Source: Cryphonectria parasitica EP155
Lineage: Eukaryota; Ascomycota; Sordariomycetes; Diaporthales; Cryphonectriaceae
Length of the DNA: 64,000 nt
Assembly (NCBI RefSeq): GCF_011745365.1
Contig: NW_024468916.1
Coordinates: 2,835,630-2,899,629, forward strand
Direction: 5' to 3'
Positions 46,652 through 58,223 of this stretch are shown here, in pieces. Position 1 is the stretch's first letter; each line of letters opens with the position of its first letter. The notes beneath the pieces were generated by a model, which was not told the origin of the DNA, ran no database searches, and saw only the letters and a list, made by a program, of their open reading frames with translations. The position numbers and the translations under genes were made by a program.

Positions 46652-47480
46652 GGATGGAGAAGAGCAGCAGTGAAGTCCGCTCGTATTCAGTGCTACATGA
46701 TGGCTCCAGATGTCATCATCCTATTTCCTCCTGCATCCTGGTCATCACTTTTCCCCCCTGACTCTTTGTTCCTCCTTTTGCCTCGCCTATCGATTTGTTC
46801 TTGCCCCTTCCCAACTGTTCGACTGTTGTCTGGGCATTCAGGCATCTGCCAACACCGTGGCCCCGTGGCTTCCTTGACATGTCAGAAAGATGATAGGCCG
46901 ACCGGAAAGTACGGTAAGAGAACCGACTATGGGCGGTGACGTACCGAGACAGGTCTAGATTTGATCGGCTCAACATAGGCCTGACATGCTCTTGTCTCGA
47001 AATTCTCATTGCACAGACCCGATTTTAAGATATTCAACTGTTCCGATCATCTAGACGGTTCTGGACCTTGTAGAGAGGCGAATTGTTATGTTGGTGATGC
47101 TTTGTGAGAGGGAATGTACCCGCGTTTTCTTTATTCAGGCCCTGTGGCTTGATCCTGCCCCTGAGACCTCGACATTGCAGGCCCGCACAAAGAATTCTAT
47201 ACGAGATGGGCGCACAATGCTTAACAATAATATGAAGCTTCTGCAACGGTTGAAAAAAGTTCCCGCATGTCTTCCACCAAATGCAAAGGGGAAGAAAAGA
47301 TTCTACCAGCAGCTTTGCCATATTCAGATGGTTGCATAGGAAACTGCACACAGTTTGAATTAAATACGTAGGCACTACTCCTTCTTATTTCTGGCCTGGA
47401 AGTCTGCATCATTATCGTATCACGGACCTTGCTTCCGAGATTTCTTGTTTATCTCACCAAGTCCTTCGGAGCCTGCCAAC
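46652..47480. other. intergenic, permease promoter region
   Basis: About 830 bp between the Copia insertion and the amino acid permease start. No other gene was seen. The promoter and leader of the permease must be here, so the insertion may lie close to its upstream control region. Confidence 0.45.
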
Positions 47481-49470
47481 ATGGCCGACACAGAGACCGT
47501 CTCCCCACCGCTAATGACTGGCAGCGAGCCAACGTCAAACTCGCTCAACAATAACATGCCATCTCTGAGACAGCTTCAAATAGGTATTACCTTTGAGGAG
47601 TACAAGCATCATGCGTCCATCACTCGTGCCAATGAGAAGAAGGCCAACGAGGAGCACATGCGCACGAGAGGCCCAGTCACCCTCGTTAGCCTCATCAAGG
47701 ACAGATTCTCCAAGGGACATGTGCAAGCTACACGTCAGGATGATGGCATCGTAGACTTGATCGCATCTTCGCAAGTCGCAAAGCCCCAACAGAAAGATCA
47801 GTCGATTATTCAGACGCGGCCCATTAGCGGGCACGGCGACGGTGGAGCGTCAACCAGCGATGAGCTGTACTTGGCAAATAGGGCACTTCGCACCGCAGGA
47901 TGGGGAAGTGTCTTTTATCTCATCACGACAGATGTGCTTGGCCCCTCAAATACGCCGTGAGTTTGCTTCATGTCAGCTCCCGTCTACATTGTACTTATGC
48001 TGACAAACTGCTCGCACAGTTGGGCCTTTGCACAGACAGGCTATGGTCCGGGCGTCGTTATGTACATTGCCTTTGGTTCACTCTCGGCCTAGTTTGTCTC
48101 CCCCCTTCCCAAATACTGCAGCACTATCTCGTCCTAACTATCCTAGCTCTGGTTGGCTGTTGTACAAGATGTTTCTAGGCCTGGACTCAGATCGTTACCC
48201 ACTGAGGAATTACGCGGACATTTTCCTCCGCCTCTATGGGTCTGGAGCTGGCTATTTCGTCCATTTCGCCCAGGCCGTACAGCTGATCCTCTCCATTGCA
48301 TACCTCATCCTGCTGAATGGTCAGGCGATCTCCCAGATCTCGCAGACGACACCAGGGAAGAACGGGCTCTGTTTTATTGTCTGTGTCCTCATTTTCACCT
48401 TGATTGGCATGGTAGCGGGCCAAGTTCGCACGCTGCAGCGGTTTGCCTGGCTTGCCAACTTTTCTGTTTTTATCCAGCTCATTCAAGTATTCATCATGTG
48501 AGTCATGATTTCTCCCCGTATGACGTGTTCAACTCCTTGCTGAGCAACGCATCAAATGATTAGCATGGGTCTCGTGGCGCATTTTGCACCTAACTATGCC
48601 GCAATTGAGGCATCTTTCGGTCTCCCACCGGGCCCAATCCAGACATTCGCTGGTACACCACCTGATGGACTCAAGACTGGTGGTACTGGATCCTCAGCCG
48701 GAATCAACGCAGCATCACAGGCGGTCCTGGCATATGGAGGCGCCATGTTCTTCCCTGCGTTCATGGCGGAAATGCGCCATCCCATGGACTTTTGGAAGGG
48801 CATGGTATGCGCGCAGGCACTGCTTACCATCGTCTATGTCGTATTCGGGGCAGAGGTCTACCACTTCCAAGGCCAGTTCACGTACCTCCCTGTGGCGCAG
48901 GGCATCAGTAACTATGGCTGGCAGACAGCGTTGAATGTCATGTCCATGCTTGCCGGCCTGATCGCTACCTGCCTTTATACGAATATCGGCTTGAAGATTG
49001 CCTACGTTGAGGTTTTGCAGCCTTTTGGATTCTCCCCTCTGACGACGAAGAAGGGCAAGCTCTGGTGGGCGGCCATGGCACCCGTGGTCTGGGCTATTGG
49101 GTTCGTGATTGCACCAGCAATCCCACAGCTAGCCTCCGTCTCCAGTTTTGGAGGTGCACTCTTCGGGATCGGATTCAGCTATATTTTCCCTGCCCTGGGC
49201 GCGCTGGGCTATTTCATCCGCGAAGATGCCATGGTTGCTGACATGGAGACATTTGACGAGGCAAGTCGCACTTACAACTATGTGGACCGTGGGTGGAAGC
49301 GGTTCCTCCGAGCTGTCAAGAAACGACCCTTGTTCCACTTGTGGAATCTGGTGTATTTTCTTTGCTCACTTGGAGGTTGTGTGCTCGGGTGCTACACTGC
49401 GATTAAACAGATAATACTTATCTTTCAAGCGGGTGTTGCTACAAGTTTTACCTGCACGAGTCCTGTTTAG
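47481..49470 (+). CDS. amino acid permease, mtr-like (AAAP family)
   Basis: Plasma-membrane amino acid transporter of the AAAP (Aa_trans) family, closest in feel to the Neurospora neutral amino acid permease MTR. Exons 47481-47956, 48020-48091, 48147-48497 and 48564-49470; 601 residues. All three introns are GT-AG, 55-66 nt, phase 2. A long hydrophilic N terminus (about 1-135) precedes the membrane domain. Signature stretches are WAFAQTGYGPGVVMYIAFGS, YSGWLLYKMFLGLDSDRYPL, YADIFLRLYGS, the buried LNGQAISQI and LAYGGAMFFPAFMAEMRHPM. About ten to eleven membrane helices are visible. Substrate range cannot be read from sequence. Confidence 0.88.
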
Positions 49471-50064
49471 CAGTATATTGGTTTTAGCGGATCGCGGCAT
49501 GGAAGGGGAGGAGCGCGGCATTTGGAGGGTATTTGCTTTTTTTGTGAGTCCGGAAAATAAGTGGAAGCGACGTATGGTGTGAACGACAAACTTTTGCTCG
49601 GTGTTAGCTCTGCCTTGATTGTCCTGGACAAATCATACGATAAACGTTATCATATAGCAATCATATATTTTTTTCTAGCAAAAAAACCCCCCTCTTTCTT
49701 CTGCTTTTATAATTGCTATGATGGATTCAACGGCAGTAGTATTAGTATGCGGTACTTAGTCAAGAGCAATATAGAGGTTTTGGACCGGCAACCAAGAAAG
49801 TGGGGGGGAATGCTTAGGTGGGTAAAAGATGTAAGTATTGGGGGGGGGGGGGGGGAGAGAGTGGGAATAACCTCATAAATTTTAATGTGTAGGCTACGAT
49901 GCTAGTGTTGAAGACGGGTGTGATGAGTATTGGGAAAACACCTACGATCTGTATGGGTGGTGGATGTAGATTGGCCGTTTGCACCGTTGCTTCCCGTCCC
50001 GTTAGGTCCAAGGATGGTGGGCTCTTACTTCACATGTGATAGGGGATAGGACGACAAGGACGAC
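49471..50064. other. 3' flank of the permease
   Basis: AT-rich with a poly-G run near 49841-49855; no gene seen. Confidence 0.5.
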
Positions 50065-50309
50065 GAGGACAGTGAAGACAGTGAAGACAGTGAGGACAGT
50101 GAAGACAGTGAGGACAGTGAGGACAGTGAGGACAGTGAGGACAGTGAGGACAGTGAGGACAGTGAGGACAGTGAGGACAGTGAGGACAGTGAGGACAGTG
50201 AGGACAGTGAGGACAGTGAGGACAGTGAGGACAGTGAGGACAGTGAGGACAGTGAGGACAGTGAGGACAGTGAGGACAGTGAGGACAGTGAGGGCAGTGA
50301 GGGCAGTGA
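50065..50309. repeat. 9-bp minisatellite, about 27 copies
   Basis: Tandem array of the unit GAGGACAGT. The first few units carry GAAGACAGT variants and the last two GAGGGCAGT. The unit length is a multiple of three, so every frame is open and yields false repeat proteins (TVL, SSL, RTV). The frame encoding Asp-Ser-Glu is closed by a TAG at 50047, just before the array, and has no start codon. Confidence 0.95.
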
Positions 50310-50804
50310 GGTTATGTATAAAGTCATTCGGTGCCTTGTATTGAGGGTGGCACAGTCCCAACTATCCTTTGCCTGGTGCCTAAGTCGAGCGTGCCAGGCT
50401 CGAAAACAAGATGTTGGGTATCTATATGTGAGCCGAGAAACTGTGAAGGCAAACTCGGAACTATGTGTTGGTTACATGAGAACTGCAATACCCAGAAACA
50501 GAAGAAACAGAACAAAAAACCCAAAACCCAAAGACCAAAAAGAAAAACCAAACCCAAACCCAGTACCTGTACCCGAACCCAAACCCGAACTCCAAACTCC
50601 AAACTCCAAAACAAAATAGGAAATGAAAAGCAAAGGCAACCGAAGACAGAAGAGCAAAACAGGAGCCAGTCTTAGGCCTAAGGGGCTGCTGGTGGTCAGT
50701 AGATCTGTTCTTGGGTGCAGATCAGTGTTCCCTTGTCTCCCGTCCAATATCTCCCCTGGACTTTTTTTTTGTTTTTCCTTTTGTGTGTCCTCCTATATCC
50801 CTTC

Positions 50805-51691
50805 TCAGTAGATGGACTCCTCCGTCGTCTCCGTTAGTGTGCCTAATGGTAGTCGCGTATCTGCTAACTTCCTGGCTAATGGTTTGTGAGGGTCACTTGA
50901 TGGACCTCCCACTAGATCCCCTGGCTTCTTTCGTCGGGGATCGGGTCTCGGTTTGCGAGGCTTATTGGGGTCTCGGGGTGGTCGTGGTTGTGGCTTAGAG
51001 GCGGTGGTAGGAGGTTTCTTGGCCCTGGGTGTCTTTGCAGGGGCTTTGTTAATAGGGGGCTGTGTCCTGCCCTTGGGTTCCTTCGGAGCTTCCTCTTCTG
51101 GGTAGATCATGGGTCTCTTGCCCTTGGGGTCATGGATAGGGGGGGCTTCCTTCTTCTTGGTTCTATCCCTTGTGCCTGGCTTTCTTTTGTCCTTTGTATC
51201 TTGGGTTACCTCCCCGCGAGCGTGTTGGGCGATCTCTTCCATATAGCTGTCGAGGTGCCTGCCAGTTGGTGAGAAGTAGGCTGATGTTCCTCTTGGCTGC
51301 TCGCGGTAGATGGTAGGGTGGTGCTGGAGCTTGGGGTACTTTGCGGCCTCTCGTTGGCTGTTGAGTAGAACCAGTTAGTGATGATCAGGTAGGTTAGGGA
51401 AGGCTGGTTAGGTGGTTAGACTTACCAAGAGTCCGAGGACTTGTCACAGTTGTGCCACCAGGTAGAATTGCGCTTGCGAGGGCGGTGGCGGTAGCTGTCT
51501 TCTGAGCACCCCTCTGGGCGAGTCCAGTATTTCCGACCCAGCTCTTCTAGCTCCCAGGACTTGTAGCGTGTGCGGCCGAGAAGGTGATGTTTGGCTAGTT
51601 GATCGGTAATCTTCTTCTTAGCCTTTCCAGCCCCCTCCTTGATCTTGTGGGCCGCAGCCCGCATGACCGTTTTGATCTCCTTGGAAGTCAT
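50805..51691 (-). CDS. unidentified basic Pro/Lys-rich protein
   Basis: Two exons on the complement, 51691-51426 and 51357-50805, joined by a good 68-nt GT-AG intron (gtaagt...caacag, with a CACTAAC branch site); 272 residues. The N-terminal third is helical and basic (MRAAAHKIKEGAGKAKKK) and contains KYWTRPEGCSEDSY and NSTWWHNCDK. The middle has YREQPRGTSAYFSPTGRHLD. The C-terminal half is a disordered run of Pro, Lys, Arg and Thr. No known domain was recognised. The intact splice sites and open frame argue for a gene. Its place between a minisatellite and an inverted-repeat element hints at a mobile-element origin (a gag-like or accessory protein), which is only a guess. Confidence 0.55.
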
Positions 51692-51820
51692 CGCGGCGGT
51701 TGTTATGGTGATGTGTTGTTGTTGTTGTTCTCAATGTTGTTCTTCAGTGTTGGGAATCGTTGCTGTTGATGCCCGCAATCGTTGTTCAGTTGATTTCTCG
51801 AGTGTTGTTCAAGTGGGGTG

Positions 51821-51933
51821 CCCTGTTAGATGGTGAAATTGGTGTTGTCAAAACTTCTCATTCAAAAACTGTGTTGCCCAAGCCTTTCCATCATAGTCTG
51901 TGTTGCCATAACCTTTTTCACCATCTAACAGGG
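51821..51933. repeat. 113-bp inverted-repeat element (MITE- or LTR-like)
   Basis: Perfect 18-bp inverted arms, CCCTGTTAGATGGTGAAA at 51821-51838 and its reverse complement at 51916-51933. Between them are three degenerate units of about 30 bp, each beginning near TGTTG and ending near CAT. TG dinucleotides flank both ends, but no longer target duplication is seen. Read from TGTTAG to CTAACA it also has TG...CA ends like a tiny LTR. Confidence 0.6.
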
Positions 51934-53547
51934 TGAAGAAAAGAGAAAAAAATCAGAGTCCATTTGGGCAGGGAGACAGCGGTGCTTTATACTTTTCGAG
52001 AGCACATACGAACTATCTTGTCCACCGACATTTGGTGAAACTTCACACGCTATTCTCGACTTCAACTGTCGTGATGACTGTATTGGCGCCCGGTTCTTTG
52101 AGCACCAGCCTTCTCGCGGGGCTAGGACGGCCTAGTGTATCTTTCGCAAATAATGGACAAACACCCCACCAGCCATAGCGTTCATTGACTTGATGACCAT
52201 CTTTTCTAGAGTCTCTTCTGGTTAGTAAAGGTTGATGGATGGCTTCATCGCGATGGTCATGAGATGTTTTGTTGCGGCTGGTCCTCCTGTTCTCGCACGT
52301 CTGTGATACTTTCTCAGACGAATTTACGTACTACTTGCCCATGCAGATCGGCAAAGACATGACACATCGACTAATACCTTCTCACATTACGTGATGCCTA
52401 TAATGAGCGACACTTACCTTTGCCCAACGCTGCTAATCGTTCCCAATGTCTTGTATGACACTTCGGATCGACCCTCCAGTATCTTTCAACTACTTGATAC
52501 TGCTGTCAAATACTAGTCATTCACTCACACCACGATACTATTCCTTTAATGGCTAATATGCAGTCTAGAATCGACTAGCGCTGGTATCCTTGAGCTCGAA
52601 ATACACAGTTGATTCAATGATACTCTACGTTTAGGAGTTGGCCGGAGAAGCTATTCTTAAGGCTTTAACCACGAGATGTCTTGCTTTGAATACTCTGGAC
52701 AGGACTGAGTATCTTAAGGTTGACCAAGTTAGGCTATAGCTGTGAGATCGTAACAATTCCCAACGTCTTCATGCATAAGCATGTGCGAGCCAAATGTAAC
52801 TGAGTAGCAATAAGAGTCGAATTTGTGTGAAGTACGATCTTTGCTCGATACTGTCCGACGCAGGCAGTCATGAGCCCTTCAAGGACAATAGCGTAGAACA
52901 TCACAACATGATCTGCGTGCGGGACCACGATCGAGACCGCCGTACTCAGAAGTCCTGACGTTTAATTGCTGTTACGCTAAGCATGTCGTACTTGTCAACG
53001 ACAGCTTGCAAGGGGATACGGCCCGGCGGCTTGGATCCCTAGCGCAACGATCAGCATGAGTCCTGCATGAAAGGGGACGGGAGCTAGGCTATTGACAAAC
53101 ATGCACTATTATAAATCATGTTCAAAGCGCCGTTATACACCGGCACGCACCAAGTCTACGGCATCAGGTGATATCAAGAGCCGTTTGGTTGATTAGTCCA
53201 TGGTCGCAAGAGTCATCCTAGCAAACTACTCAAAGGCTTTAGAGAGTTCTACCACAGTCTCTAGCCATCCATGTTCTATCGCTACGTAACGATGCTGTAA
53301 TAGCGATACTGGCTGTAGAACCAATGAGCATAGGGGTGTAGTTCGTGAGTTTTTGTAAGCACAGCCTTGTGTCGAGTTCTCACCATGCAGGCAAGACGGG
53401 TCCACTTTGCAGAGACTTGCAAAATCTGACAACTACGAATTCTACAGGTAATAGTTAATGAACAAGATAATTTCATTGTCATATTTCTTGCTAGTCGTGC
53501 TGCGTAGGTACGAGATACCGGGCCTCAGGTTTCGTCGAACTCCATCT
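51934..53547. other. intergenic region
   Basis: No gene, RNA gene or repeat could be supported. Only short open frames (at most about 80 codons) without resemblance to known proteins. Confidence 0.5.
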
Positions 53548-55976
53548 TCAAGAGGAAACCTGACAGGCAGTATTAGGACAATAGCCATGGTTGCCTGCAT
53601 ACGAGCACAATCCGAGGTATGAGTCGTCCTCATCGCTCAATGGTATGCAGTCGGTACCAGTCGTTGCAGGGGCCGTGTTGCCAGTCGAGCTATAGGCTGT
53701 ACACGTACAAACGCCAGTAGGACAGTACCCGTAATAACAACAGAAACTACACAGACCCTCATAATTGCCAGCTCCTGTCCCTGAGATACAGACTCCAGAA
53801 GGTGTGGCTGACGCCGTGGTGGATGAGGTTGTAGTTGCCGTTGTGAATGTGCTCGTCACCGTCGGACTCGTGGTGCTTGAAGACTGCGCCGTCGAAGTCG
53901 TCTGGGATACCGTGGTACTGCTGGATGTGGCTACACTGGAGCCAATAGTGACTGCAGGCGTCGAGGTTGGCGTCACTGTCACTGTGCCGAGCGAAGGTGT
54001 GGCAACGCAGGTCGTGACCGACAGGCTCACTGTGAGGGAGTTGAGACCGTCAGGCTGTAGCTGGTCTGGCAAGGGCGTGCTTTCTGGCAGCGTGCCCACA
54101 TAGGCGTTGAAGTTATAGATGCCACAGTTGCAGACATCTGTGATGTCCTTCAGGCTCTGGCCGCTTAGAACGGTCTCGCCATTTCTGGCCAGGAAGAATT
54201 TCTGCGAACCCAGCTCCATGTCGATCTGGTACGCCGAGATACCCGCCGGAGCGGCGAATTCTTGGACTTGGCTTCCCGACTGGACCGTCACCGTCCCAGC
54301 CTCAGTGAGCATGGCCACGACAAAGACGGAATCGGACACATCTTCATATCCGTTGGGCTTCCCCACAAAGTAGTTGCCCGAGGCGTTGTTGACATCACCC
54401 GCTGCCGTGCATGTGTCGGTTGCATCGCAGTCGAGGCTCTTGAGGTTCTGGCGGTACCAGTAGACCATCTCATCGCTCGTCACGTAGCTGTCTGCAGAAG
54501 TCTCCCCGTCCAGGAACGCCTCAATGAAGGGCTTGGCCACATCGAGCCAACCGTCATGAGGCACGTCGTTGGTCCACTTGGAGTTTCCATCGTCGTAGTG
54601 CGGTGAGTTTAGAGGGCCGATGTAGTGCCTATGGTTTGATTAGACCAATGCATTCCTTTCTTTTACTGCCATGACTAGAAGGAAGTTTCCTTGACTTGTC
54701 GGTCGGGCCGGGGAGTTTTCGCGAAAGAAGAGGGAAAGGTGGGAAGGTGTGCAGCTGAGAATTATCAGGATGCTTACGATTCTCCATAATCATTCCAAGT
54801 AATGACCTCGATAAACCTAGGGCCCAGGCTCAAGATCTCATTCCATCGGGTGTACCAGAGACTGGTCATAAGTCAGTCTAAACTTCCTTTTTGGCTGTCG
54901 CATGGGAGTATCCCATCCTCTGAAAACATGATAATCAACGTACAGATCACTTGGGAATACCCAATTCTTGGAGTATGACACCTCGGCGCCGAAGTGGGTA
55001 CTGAACCATGCCGAGACCGCTGTGGAGAGGAAATACATCAGAACGACGACTCGTTGCAAATGGTCACCGGCTGGGCTTAGGATCAAGACTCACGTGCTAT
55101 GTATGTATCCACGGAGCCCAATGCGGCGATGTAGCTATTATCTCCATCTTCAACTGTCACATTCGCACCAGGAGTGGGAGCCTTGTTGTCGCCGTTGTTG
55201 GGCCACGCCAACCAGTTGAGTGCCGCATCGATTGTGCTGAAGTCAGCTAGCCCTGGTGAGAAATTCGGAGCGACTGATAATCGTCAGCTGAAGAGTTTCA
55301 TATCGCAAGATATTATGATGTGATGGATGGTCTCTCAACTTACAGAAGATGTCCACACCTGCGGCATCACGTATCGCGGCGACATCTACGCCATCTCCGG
55401 CAAAGGATGACACAAACACTTTGTCATCCACCATCAACTGAGCGTTCATGCCAGCGTATTGAGCTATTGAAACCTGTGTCAGTTTCATTGAGCGTTGCTA
55501 ACCTGGAGAAATCAGCTTACCTATCACTTCACCAATCTCTGTGCCCTGGCTGGTAGACCACCTGCCCGAGTCCGAATTACATTAGCAAACTGCAGACATG
55601 ATCACAACGAAATCAGCACAGCGAGATATAAGACAAGGAACAACACAAACCAGTTGAAGTCAAAGGATATGAAGACGTTCATGTCGTTATTAGCGGCGGA
55701 CTCGTACGCGTAATTCAGTTGAGTGTCCGTAAAGTCGTCGACGCCGATATTGAGTGCGAACGCGGATATTCCCAACGACTTGGCACGTTGCATATCGGCG
55801 TCGTAGTCGGCAGAGCTTTGCCGATCACTCACGATGCCAATCATGAAATGACAAAAGACATAACGATCTGTCGTCTGCCTCTTTGACAAAGCATGTGTGC
55901 CATCGTTCTGGGCAGTTGAAAGCACCGTGGTGGCCAAGAGAGGCAGGGCCACAAGGAGCTTCTGAAGTGAGAACAT
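53548..55976 (-). CDS. GH71 alpha-1,3-glucanase (mutanase) with CBM24-like tail
   Basis: Secreted endo-alpha-1,3-glucanase that would cut cell-wall alpha-1,3-glucan. Seven exons on the complement: 55976-55651, 55561-55521, 55463-55344, 55273-55094, 55019-54944, 54861-54778 and 54628-53548; 635 residues. The signal peptide is about 1-20, followed by a KR site. Family blocks: YVFCHFMIGIVSDRQSSADY, FALNIGVDDFTDTQLNYAYE, VFISFDFNWWSTSQ, APNFSPGLADF, WVFPSDLLWYTRWNEIL and the active-site region VITWNDYGESHYIGPL. A Ser/Thr linker (about 500-553) leads to a Cys-rich module of about 82 residues with two CSF/CSY...YCP units, like CBM24. An in-frame ATG eight codons upstream (56000) is possible. Confidence 0.92.
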
Positions 55977-56102
55977 TTCCGAGTCTTGTACCATCTTCAA
56001 GTCTGAGAGGAGTAAGCCTAGTAGTTACAAGGCTGAGGAGCGAGTTGAGACGAAGTGTGTCTAGGACACATTGCCGCTGTCGGTAGATCAAGCCATCACT
56101 CT

Positions 56103-56110
56103 TATATAAT
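56103..56110 (-). promoter_or_regulatory. TATA box candidate of the mutanase gene
   Basis: On the minus strand TATATAAG about 130 nt upstream of the mutanase start codon, a plausible distance for a fungal TATA element plus leader. Confidence 0.4.
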
Positions 56111-58044
56111 TCACCACTGACAGTAATTACATACGTCTATGAGGATCTCTGGGACCACCATTGCAACCTTCAGATCCATCCGGCTGAGAGGCATATAGGT
56201 GACCTACCGGATGCATCTCCATCACGTTGACCCTGCCCTTCGAACGGCCGAAATGCCGCCGCCAAGAGAGGATGCCGTGAGGGAGGGAACCTCGGGGGCA
56301 TTGTCACGTTGAGCCGGTGCCTGATTGGGAACCACCTAGCGACCCAGAGGTTGACAACGGTGTCTTGAGCTATATACGTACAGGTCACCTCCCATACACT
56401 TGCACTGTCTAAGATGTCACTCGACCCCAAGTGATGGATTGGCATGCATATCCATTGTGCACTGAACACCTTGAGCAAACACCTTCCTTCGTACCATCTC
56501 ATATCCAGCGGGAGCTGGCGATCACGGTTTTCAGAGGCTCCCTGTTTCTTGAATCATTGCTTCCGAATTTGGAAACAAAATGGCTTTGTCCGGGCCGTCC
56601 GCCTGAGCATCCTTTCACTTCCCCCATGCTGTATTATGTAGTCAGCTGGATCAATCTCGGGGCTGTTGAGACAACCCACAGCAATGTTGGCTCAGGGGTT
56701 GCGATTAGATCCTTGGTGATGTGGGCAAGGCTGGCATTGGCTCTTCAAGGTTTTTCTCTTGTTTTTGAATCACATGGCGCATAAATCAAAATGGGGGTGA
56801 GAGTGGCATTACAAAAGTCCAGCATGCCACACTCCCTTCCAAGAGGTCAAAGGTGGGAGGAAAAGGACCAAGTAATTACACGATTGGTCTCATATTCACA
56901 CCTTCACGGCACATCTAAAATATCACATAACAGACGGATGGCACGTTACTCGACCGGACGGGCGAGTTCAGAGACAGTCTCAATCATTGCCTTGTGACAC
57001 TTTTGCCAGGTAAACTTGGGCTACAGTGCTAGCTACCCGCTCTTCATGTGAGTGATGGTGTGGTGTGCACCGCTTTCTTGTTCTTTGCTCCCCATGTGGT
57101 CTCACCGCGGCGCCCGAGCCCTCTCCTCGATGAACCATCATCACACCCTCGCAATGGATTTTAGTCTCCTCCCTCAGGCCAACCATACGTGGAAAGACAA
57201 CGTGGGGTCTCCCCCGGTCCCCTCCCCCCTTCCCGTCAGCAAAACACCACCAGTGGCCTCGGAACCCTGCCCGGCTTACTGGAAATTTTGCCCACCTGAG
57301 TTCTGTACATTAGTGCAAGGGGAAGCAGCACTAGGCTTCCTCCTCTTATCCAGGTACTGATCCTTCTGTATGTGGCTCGCGAGGATTCAATGAACCGTGC
57401 GATCCTGAAGGCTACATGGCGTGCTACTTTGATAGTGATGACGGTGGTTGACATGCGTTAGAAGAACACTCGAGCTTACTCAAAGAGATCGTTAGAACCA
57501 GTAGTGCTTTTATTGTCTTGAGGCTTCTTGATTAGCACTGCCTATTGAAAAGGGCATCTGGACTACTCTTAGTGACGTGTTAGCGTATAATTGCTCGAAG
57601 CCATCATTCATTGAGCGTGGATCAAAGACTCGAGCTACTTCTTCGTATGGTCGACTTTCGCTTCGAGAGCGTTCTAGCCATAAGACCTAGATACGAATAG
57701 CGCCAAATCACAAGAAAGAACGGCAACGATCGACATCAGAAAAGCAGCGTTGAAAATCGCATGATGCGTCCACGAACCTCGAAAACAATCCGGGATTAGG
57801 TAATTACAATTGCGTACGCCGCTCGCCAAGGAGCTGTTTTTCTTAGGCGGCACGGAGGTGAGAGGCATGCAAGCCCTGACCAGGTCGCACTCCGGAGTGT
57901 GCTAAGTTGCCGTGCACTGGAATTTCAGCCGGGAAGACGGCGTCAACTGCGACGCGAAGGTGAGAGGGGCCGGCTTACTCTCGGTGCCGATGCTTGTTCC
58001 GTGGTGGAGGATTTTGCGCGGTGATTGGCAGTTCATGTCGACGG

Positions 58045-58052
58045 CTATAAAG
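58045..58052 (+). promoter_or_regulatory. TATA box candidate of the amidohydrolase gene
   Basis: CTATAAAG about 175 nt upstream of the amidohydrolase ATG, followed by a CT/CA-rich leader (atacttcaacatttctcaata). Confidence 0.4.
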
Positions 58053-58223
58053 CGGTATGTTGGGAATTCGAGAAGGAGGAGGACAAAAAAAAAAAAAAAA
58101 AGAAGAGAAGAACAAAAACGTTCGAGTCTTTCATACTTCAACATTTCTCAATATCCATCAATACTTTTAACATCTTCTCATCAAAGCAAGTTTCAGCTAT
58201 ACGTGCACACCTAAAAGATAGCG

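Larger units (their letters stand above)
55977..58223. other. intergenic, divergent promoters
   Basis: Shared upstream region of the mutanase (leftward) and the amidohydrolase (rightward). No gene was recognised inside. An A-rich homopolymer lies near 58085-58101. Confidence 0.5.

Noticed and set aside
50002..50361. Long repeat-protein open frames (TVL, SSL, RTV repeats) on both strands
   Set aside because: They arise only because a 9-bp minisatellite is open in every frame. There is no coding context on either side.
50500..50625. Telomere-like ACCC-rich stretch (aacccaaaccc)
   Set aside because: Units are irregular and do not match the fungal TTAGGG repeat. The sequence continues into ordinary genes, so it is only A/C-biased low complexity.
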